Origin: Micromonospora polyrhachis
GTDB taxonomy: Bacteria; Actinomycetota; Actinomycetes; Mycobacteriales; Micromonosporaceae
Length of the DNA stretch: 64,000 nt
Assembly (NCBI RefSeq): GCF_014203835.1
Contig: NZ_JACHJW010000001.1
Span: 868,001 to 932,000 of the forward strand
Reading direction: 5' to 3'
Under the pieces are notes generated by a model. The model was not told the DNA's origin and did not search any database. It worked only from the letters and a program-made list of their open reading frames with translations. Made by a program: the position numbers and the translations under genes. Shown here in pieces: positions 52,301 through 61,300 of the stretch. Each line of letters starts with the position of its first letter. Positions within the stretch are counted from its first letter, which is position 1.

Positions 52301-55300
52301 GCCAACCGGTCCACCCGGGCCGTGCTCTCCGGTGATGGCCGGGCAAGGTCCCACTCCCGGCGGGCGTCCTTGACCCTCGCCTCGACCCGCTTGAGCAACA
52401 TGTCGCGCAGTGGCGAGACGAGCCCTCCGGCGAGCATGTTGACCGGACCGGCGATCGCCGAGGCCAGCGCCTGGAGGGAGGCCGCCATACCGACGGTCAC
52501 ACCGGCCTGCGCGACCGGTCCGGCGGTCTGCTCGACCGCGAACACCCCCCAGTGCGGCACGTTGCTCGGCCGGGTGGTGCCATCGGCGGCACCGACCGGC
52601 GGTCGGGGCCCGAAGCGGGTACGGACGTCGAAGAGACCTGGTTTGCCGAACCGATCCACCACCGGGGCAAGTTCGGCGGGGAGCAACGCGCGACGCTGCT
52701 CGTAGCCCGGCGTGTCGGTACGCATACCCAACTGGTCCACCAGCGCCCGGATCTGCCGGGTGATCGCCGGGCGGGCCAGCGGTCGCGCGGCCGAGTGCTG
52801 CGCGGCGAGTGCCGCGAGTTGGTCCAGGGCTGCCGTCTCCGTCGTGTTGACCGATGGAGCGGTACCCGGCTGGACCGGGGTCACGTTTCCGCTGGATACG
52901 GTCGGGGCGACATTGGAACTCGGCTGCCCGCTCCCGGTGTTGGCAGTCGGACCGGTGTTGGCGGTCGGACCGGTGTTGGCGGTCGGGCCCGTGTTGGCGG
53001 TCGGACCGGTGTTGGCGGTCGGGCCCGTGTTGGCGGTCGTTGCGCCGGGGGTGGCGGGGTCACCGAACAGCAGCCGCCGGGCCCCCTCCATCAGGCCCTG
53101 CCGACGTTGCGCGTCCGCCAGCCGCTGCTCCAGGTCACCGACCCGCTGTTCCAGCTCCGACGCGCGGTCGACCGCATTCTCGGCCCGCGCCGTCACCTCG
53201 GCGATCGGTGCCGCGATGGCATCCGCCGCCTGACCGAGAAGGGCGTCGGCCGGCATGGCTGGATGGTCGTTGTCCCACGCCTCCCGGGTGTCCTTGGCGG
53301 CAGCTTCCTGCCGGGCGATGATCGGGTCGTTGACCGTGGACGCGGCAGCGGCGGCGAGGGCACCCGCGATACCGGCGAGCCCGAGTTTCATGTCGCCGAC
53401 GATCACACCGGCAACCGTGGCGATCGTACCGGCGGTCGCCATGCTGGGCAGGTTCTCCACTATCGACATCCACCAGGGCGCGACCTTCGCCGGGCGCTGC
53501 CCCTCGGCCGGAAGCCGGTCGGTGACCACGCGCAACCGTTCCCGGATCGTGTGGCTGACCGACTCGCCGAACCGCTGGATGAGCGGCGCGACATCGTCGG
53601 GCAGCAACGCACGGCGTTGCTCTGCGCCAGGATTCCTCTGGCGCAACCCGAGGCTGTCCAACAACGCCTTGATCTCGCGCCCCACGGCGGGACGAGACCA
53701 GCGGGAGGCCGCGTCGTACTGGGCGGCGAGGCTGCGCAGCTCGGCGATCCGGCCCCGCTCGTGCGGGGTCAACCCGGTAGCGGGAGCGGGCTGGGTACCC
53801 GGGGTTCCGGTACCACCCGACGTCGGGTTGGTTCCGCCACCGGACACCGGACCGGAACCGGTCGAGGTCGGACCGGTGTTGGTGGACGGGAACCGGCGAG
53901 GCCGTCCCATCAGGCGTTGCCGCTGCTCGTTGCTGCTCAACCGCTGCTGCAGCGCCGACACCTGCTGGTCGAGCCCGGAAACCGTCTGGTCGAGCTGTCC
54001 GGCCACGTCGGTGACCCCGGCGGTGCCGTCGGCGAGCGTCGTACCGGTGGTGACGTCGGTTTCGGCAGCGGCGCGGGCGCTCTGGCGGGCGTCGTACCTG
54101 GCTCGGCGATCCTCGGCCGCGAGTCCGGCACGCTTGGCCGCCCACTTGATCGGCCCGGTTGCCAGGGCGGCTGCCGCCGCACCCGCTCCACTGATGAGTG
54201 CGGCCATCGGGTTGTTCGTGGCGTACAGGGCAGCCGTCGCGGCAGCTGCGCCGGTGAGGGCCGTCGCCAGCAGGTGCGCGGCGGTGTACGTGCGCAGTCG
54301 GGGCAGCCCGGTCGGTCGGGGATCCGTGGAGTTGGACGCCGGGTCGGCGTTCCGCCGGTCGGCACGGAGCTGGGAGCGGTCGGCGGCGTTGGCCGCCCGG
54401 CCACCGTACTGCTCGGTGACGATCGCCCGCGCCTGGGGCGGCAGGGCGGCGATGCGCTGATCCGCACCGAGCATCCCTTCGCGCAGCCCCAGCCGGTCGA
54501 TCACCACTGCCAGCTCCCGTCGAGCCGCCGCAGCCGACCACCGGTCGGCGGTCGCCACCTGGTGCCCCATGGTCACCAACTCGGCGACGTCGGCGGGGTT
54601 CAGCGGCTCGACGACCGTCGCGGTGGGGTCAGCCGCCTGGTCCAGGCTGGCCAGCTCGGCGACCTCGTGGGCCAGGCCGCGCTCGATCACCGAATCGGCC
54701 GCCCGGTCGGAGACGGTGACCACCGCCGTACCATCCGGTCGGAACCCGCTCGTCGCGACCGCACGATCGGCGACCGGGCCGGTGGTCAGCTCCAGGGTGA
54801 ACTGGCTGCCGTCGGAGCGGGTCACCAGGTACGACCCGTCGGGCAGCGCCGCCACGCTGCGGACCCCGGCGTGCGCCGCCACGTTACGGATGGCCAGCCG
54901 GGCCTGGTCCAGGACCGCCTGCGGCTCGGCCTGGGGCCGACCCTCGCCATGGAAGGCGGTGTTGGGAATCGCGCTGGCGGTGATCCGTTCCTGCGTCGAT
55001 ACGCTGCCGTCATGACCACGATCGACGACATCTACGCCGCCATCCTGGCCGATCCCGACGACATCGCCCTGCGGCTGCGTTACGCCGACAGCATCCGGGG
55101 ACTGGATGCCGAGCATGCCGACCTGATCCGTCTGCAGATCGAGTACGACCGACTGCGCGTCGCCGGTGGCGACCTGCCCGCGAGCGAGGGAAGCCGGATG
55201 CGTGCCCTGTACGCCAGGCTGCGGGGCCGTCTCAGTGAGCCCGTCGCCGGTCTGGTCACCCGCACCGGGCTGCGGCGCGGCTTCGCCGAGTTGATCGTGT

Positions 55301-58300
55301 TGCCCGGGGCCGACTTCCTGGCCGACGGGGCCGAGATCTACCGACGGGTCCCGGTCCGACACGCCGTCCTGACCGGTGTCGACCCCGGTCTGGTCGCCGC
55401 GATCGCCGCCAGTGGGCTGCTGGCCCGGCTGTCCAGTCTCGATCTGAGTGACAACCCCATCGGTGACGCCGGTGTCCGTGCCCTGGTCACCTCGCCCCAC
55501 CTGGGAAAGGTCCGCTGGCTGGGATTGGAGGGCTGTGGCATCGGCATCGACGGGGCCGAGGCCCTGGCGGCTGCCGCCAGCCAGGTCCTGCCCAACCTGC
55601 GGTACCTGCGTTTCGGTGGGAACGCCGTCGACCTGGTTCCCCACGGGGAGGGTTGGGATGCTGTCTCCGGGCAGGGACCCGTCGACGTCCACCTGCCCGA
55701 GCTGGGTGTCCGACTCGACGAGCGGTACGGTCCCTTCCCCTGGCTGGACGCGCGTCTGGCCTGGACGGACTTCGTCGACTTCACCCACGTCTGAGACGTC
55801 GGGTGTGCGGGACGGCAGCGCACCGGGCCGGCCAGCCGGCCCGGGCCGGGGGCCGGGTCCCGTACCGCTGTCATCAGCGAAGGGCGGCACCGTCCGGTTG
55901 GCCTCGGCGATCCGCTGGGCGTGGAACCGGATACTCGGCGGGATGTTGTACGAATCGATCGGCAAGGCGGTCGCCTGGGCCGCCAGGCTGTTCCGGAGGA
56001 TGTCCCGGTCCTCGACCGGCACGCGGCCGGTGACCGCCGGGTTGACCGCCGCCGCACCGAGCACCCGCAACCCGCCGGAGCTGTCCTGGAGGCCCAGCAC
56101 GTCCGGCTCCCCGCCGGGTGTGGTCGCCGGGCCGGTCAGCGGATTCAGCGACAGCGAAGCGACGAGGTCGGCGACGCCGCCCGCCATCTGGGCGTCCTGG
56201 CCGATGGAGAACACGACCCGGTCGTACGTCTGTTGGCTGCCGTCGGTGAACTCCACCAGGAAGTCCCCGTCGACGGTGTGCCGGACGCTGACTACCTCCC
56301 GCAGCGACATGTCGTTGACCCGGACCTGTGCGGCGTCGGAGTAGGCCCCGACCCCGGGCAGGGTGTTACGTCGGTTGTATCCGCCCTCGAAGCTGTAGCG
56401 CAGCTGCGCCTCGGCATCCAGCGCCGGATCGCCGGTCCGTTGACTGTCCGGCAGCGGCATGGTCCGAGCGGACCAGTCGATCTGGCTCGCCGGGGACGCC
56501 GCCGCCTGCTCGATGTCCCAGGCGCCGGAGGCACCGGCCCCGAAGACCAGCACCCGGTCGCCGGCCCGGTAGGCGTCGGCCAGGTTCTGTCCGCCGAAGT
56601 CGACCGTCGGATTCGTCGGTCGGGGCGCGGTGAACGACCCGTCCGGGGCGTACCCGAGTCGGCCGCGCGCGGCGTCGGGCACGGTGTCCGGGTCCACCGT
56701 CGTGCCGTCCGGGGCGTACGTCCGACCGGTGTCCGGATCCACCTGATAGCCGGTGACCGGGTCGACCACGAGCGGGTTGGTCAACCGGCCGGAGGTGTCG
56801 GTCAGCAGCGGCCTTCCGGACGGCTGACCGCCCAGCACGGTACGGGCGGCGGGCGGCAGAGTGTTCGGGTCTACGACCACCCCGGTCGGATCCCGGAAGA
56901 CCGGCGACGAGCCGGACCGGTCGACGCTGTAGCCGGTCGCCGGGTCCACGAACCGTCCGGTGGCGGAGGACGGGACGCTTGGCACCCGGGCCGGGCCGGG
57001 GCCGCTGACGATGTCCACCGAGGCGGTGAAGAACGTCCGACCGCCCACGGTGACCTGGTAGTTCGCGCCGTCGGGCCAACCGGTGGCGTTCGCCGGACGC
57101 GGGGTGACGGCGGTCGCCCACCCCTGGTACGTCGGCATGCCGGTCAGGGCTCGGGCCGCGCCGACCGCTGCGGCGAAGTCGCTGGACGGGGCGAACTGCG
57201 TCCCCTGGTCGGCGAAGTGGGCCGGTTGGAACGGCAGGCCGGGGATCTCCAGCTCGGACGGCACCTGACCCATCAGCAGGTCCTGCCGATCCGCCCACGG
57301 GTCGGCCCCCTGCGACAGGCAGAGCACCGGCGGTAGACCGTGCCCGGTGTCGGCCGGTGCCCCCAGGGTCACGAAGTTGGCCGTCGCCGCCCATCCGCCA
57401 CCGATCACCAGGCGGGTGAAGACATGTTGGGGGTCGCCGTCCAGGGCCGCGTCCACGCGATCGGTGAGCGCCTGGTCGGCCTCGTTGCGCAGCATGGTGG
57501 CCTGCTGCGCCCAGGCACGGGCCTCCGCCCGGATCTCCGCCTGGGCGGATCGGATGTCACCCACCAGGCCCTGCGCGTCGCCCCGGCCGAGCCCGATGAG
57601 GTTCTGCACCTCGGCGGCATCCGGCCCCAGCAGGCTCCGGGCCAGGTCGAGCCGTGCCTGGGCGGCATCCGGTCCGACGACGGGCACGTTCGAGCCGAGT
57701 TGGTGTACGTCGTGGGTGGGGTTCTGTTCCAGCAGCCCGGTGGAGACGAGCAGACTCAGCGCTTCGGCCCGCAACTGGGCGACGGTGGTCGGGTCGCCGC
57801 CGGTGGCCGCCTGCAGGTCACCCAGGACCACCCGTAGCTCGGTCAGCCGGCCGACGTCCCGGGGGGTCAGGTGTAGCTGTCCGTCGCCCTCGGGCCGGGA
57901 ACCCTCGGCGAGGGCGGTCGTCGCGTCGGTCCGTACGCCGTCGGCCCGGTCCCGGGCGACGGTGTCCGCCTCGGCCAGCGCGGCGGCCATCGCACGCCGG
58001 ATGTGGTCGGGCTGGGCGCTGGTGGACACCTGTACGACGGCGCCGTCGGCGGACATCTGGATGGTGGCGACCGGAGCTACCGTCGTGCCGGGCGGGACCG
58101 CCACGGTCTCGACGGTCACCTGGAACGGCCCGTTTGGCGTGTCGATAACAACCGTGCCGGTGGCCGGGTCGGCGACCGCATCCGCCGGCAGCGGGCCGGT
58201 GGTCAACGCCTGCTGCACGGCGGCGGTGGTACGCGCCGGGTCGGCGTCCAGCGCCGCGCCGCCGAAGACCGTGCCCGCTGCCGCCTGCCGTACGTCCGGC

Positions 58301-61300
58301 CCGGCGGAGTCGCCGGTCAGCCCGTCGGATCGGCCTCCGGCCACACCTGCCGGCCGGTGATCCGGCCCTCCTGGCGTGCCTGGCTGTACCGCCTCATGAT
58401 CAGCCGTGGGGGCAGACTCGGATGTGCTGTCACCACTCCGCTCCGGTCGATGACGAAGCTCCCCTGACCCACGTGGATCCCCCGGGCCTGTTGTTCGGGT
58501 GACAGGATCTCCCGGGCCAGCCAGCCCTCCTCGAACGGGTGCAACGCTATCTGGTTTGGCGTGCCGAGCAGCCGGCTGATCAGTGCCCGGGCCTCGTCCT
58601 CCGTCATGATCCGTCTCTCCGTCCGGCACGATCATCGAGTCGAGCGTGTGCGTGTCCGCCACATAGTCTGCCGGTGGCTGCGACCAGGTGCTCCCGTCCT
58701 GCGGATCCCACCACACCGGGCCATCGGCATCCAGCGGGTAGACCACGAGGAAGGCGTGCGACCCCTCGCCGAGGACGTTGCCGTCCTCGTCGACCAGCGG
58801 ATCGCCGTTCTCGTCGTACCCCACCCAGTTGGCGATCACCAAGGCGGCGGACCCAGGGCCGGCGTCGGCTATCTGCTGGTGCAGGTCGGCGTACTGTTGC
58901 GCGACCGCTGCGGCTCGTTCGGCCGGCGTACCCGGCATGTTGTCCGGTAGCGGCGTCCACTCACCGCCGATCCAGTCCGCCGCCCGGGTGTCGCCGTCGA
59001 ACTCGCCCAGCACCGTCTCGATGCTGCCGTCGGGGTTGACGTCCGCCCAGCGGGGCGCCGCCACCTGCGGGTCACCAAAGAAGCTGGAGAGCGCCGCCAG
59101 TGCGACGTCGATGCAGTTGTTGTTGCGTCCCGGTTGGGTCGGTCCACCATCGTTGATCAACTGGCCGTACGGATGGGTCAACGGGTCGGCCCAGACCTCG
59201 AAGCCGTCCGGGGTCCGGAGGCTCTGCTCCAGGTCGGCCTGGAACTGCGGGTCCTCGATCGGGGCCAGTTGGTCCGGCCCGAACTGTCGGGTGTCCGTCA
59301 GCGACGGCCGACCCTCGTAGTCGGTGTCTGCGTCGACGTCCGTGTCGACGTCGGCGTCCGGATCGGTGTCGGTGTCTGCGTCGACGTCGGTGTCTGCGTC
59401 CGGATCGGTGTCGGACTGGTCGGTGTTGCCCGTCTGCTCGGGCGCCGCTGGCGAGGAAACGTCGCCGTCGGTACTCCCGGCCGGGGAGGAGTCGGTGTTC
59501 TCGGTCGTGGCACCGGGCCGCCCGGTCTGGGAGCGGCTGCCGCTGTTGGTGCCACCGACCGTGGGTGCGGCGGCCGACGACGTGTACGGGTTGCCGTTGG
59601 CATCGAGGGTGATCGACCACACGCCGTCGACCGCGGTGGTGTGGATCGGGCCGGTGTCGGAGACCGCTCTGATCTGTGCGTCGACCCAGATGATGGTGCC
59701 GTTGTGGTTGACCGCGTTCCAGGTGTGGGCATGCCCACCGGTTTCACCAGTCCAGCTGGTGATGATCAGCACGGACGAGCCCGGACCGGCCTGACGAAGG
59801 CGGTCGGCGATCGCGTCCAGTGCGGCCTGTCCGTGGCCGTCGGAGTCGAAGTTGGTGCCCAGTACCTGTTCCTGGCGCGCGGTGCTGTCGTTCTCCACCG
59901 TCGTCGGATCGGCGGTGACCGCCGCGACCTGCGGATCGCCGTACCAGGTGGAGAGGAACGACAGACCGACGTCGGCACAGTTGGTCGCCCGGCCCGGGTT
60001 CGTCGGGCCGCCGTCGTTGACCAGGTCCGCCCACCGGCCCTCGCGGGGATCGGGGTGGACCTCCGGCTGGTTGTCCGGCCCCTTCGGGACCTCGTTCTGC
60101 AACGCCTGCTGGTCGGTCTCGGCCGGTGGGTTCAGGCCCTGCGGATCGCCGTACGGGCGGGAGTCGACCAACGGCTGCCCGTTGCCCGGCACACCGGACT
60201 CCGGCGGTGGATTCGTGCCGGTGAGCCGTTCCGTGTCCACGATCGGTTGGATGCCCAGGGCGGGTACGTACACCTCGCAGGATCGGCAGGGTGGCCGGTA
60301 GTCGCCGTGGTTGTACTCGGTGCCGTCGCTGAACGCCTTACCGAGTTGATGGGTGACGATCTTCGCACCCTCGAACTTGCTGCGGGCGTACGCGTCGAAC
60401 GTGCCCGGTCTACCCTCGCTGATCCACTGCTGTTCGAGTTGGTACAGCTGGTCGGAGATGAGGGCGACTTCCGAACACTTACCGTGACCAGCGCCCACCC
60501 TGGACAGCTGTTGTGCGGTCTGGTCGAGCAGCGTCTGCAGCAGCGGATGCACCGACGGAGTTGTCGGTGGATTGGTGCTCTTGTCGACCGTCATGCTGGT
60601 GTGGACGGTGATCTCACCGTTGGGCATCAGCAGCGCCCCGGCCATACCCGGCTGCTTGCCCTTGGAGATGATCTCGTTCTTGACCGCCTGCTGGATCGCC
60701 TTGGCCATCGTCCGCGACGCCTCGATCAGCGCCTGTTCGGCCTCCGGACCGGCCGGATCACCCTCAACGGTGGTCGGATCGAGCTGCCAACTGTGCGTGC
60801 CCTTGCCTGTCGGACCAGTCGACCGCCGCAGGGTGTCCGGGTTCACGGCCCCGCTCGACGCCGGAGGAGCCGGGTTCGCCGCAGTGGTGTCCGTCGGCGA
60901 CGACGGGCCGGGCACCACCACGGGTACGACGACCGCGTCGGGATCGCTGTCCAGGTCCGAATCCGTGTTGGTCGGTCCGGAGTCGGATGTCTGGGGCGTA
61001 GCCGCCGACTCGTTGGTCGTTGGGTTGGTGTCCGGAGCCCCACTCTGCTCGGGCACCGGTAGCGAACCGTCCTGCTGGACCGGCCCGCCAGCAGCCGGGA
61101 TCCGCGCGCCCTCGGTGGTACCGGGCGCGGTGTTCCGGACGTCCTGTTGTGCGGGTGCGTTCGGCTGGTTGGTGCTCGGCTGGCTCGTAGCTGGCTGGTT
61201 GGTACCCGGCTGACCGGTGGCCGGTTGGCCCGTGGCTGGCTGACCGGTGGGGCTCTGCTGGTTGGGCACGCCATGCTGCGTCGTGCCGACCGACTGTCCG

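Noticed and set aside
52552..55011. Upstream extension of the LRR frame on the plus strand
   Set aside because: Gly/Arg-rich shadow of the toxin's helical repeats; homology to TIGR02996 begins only at ATG 55012.
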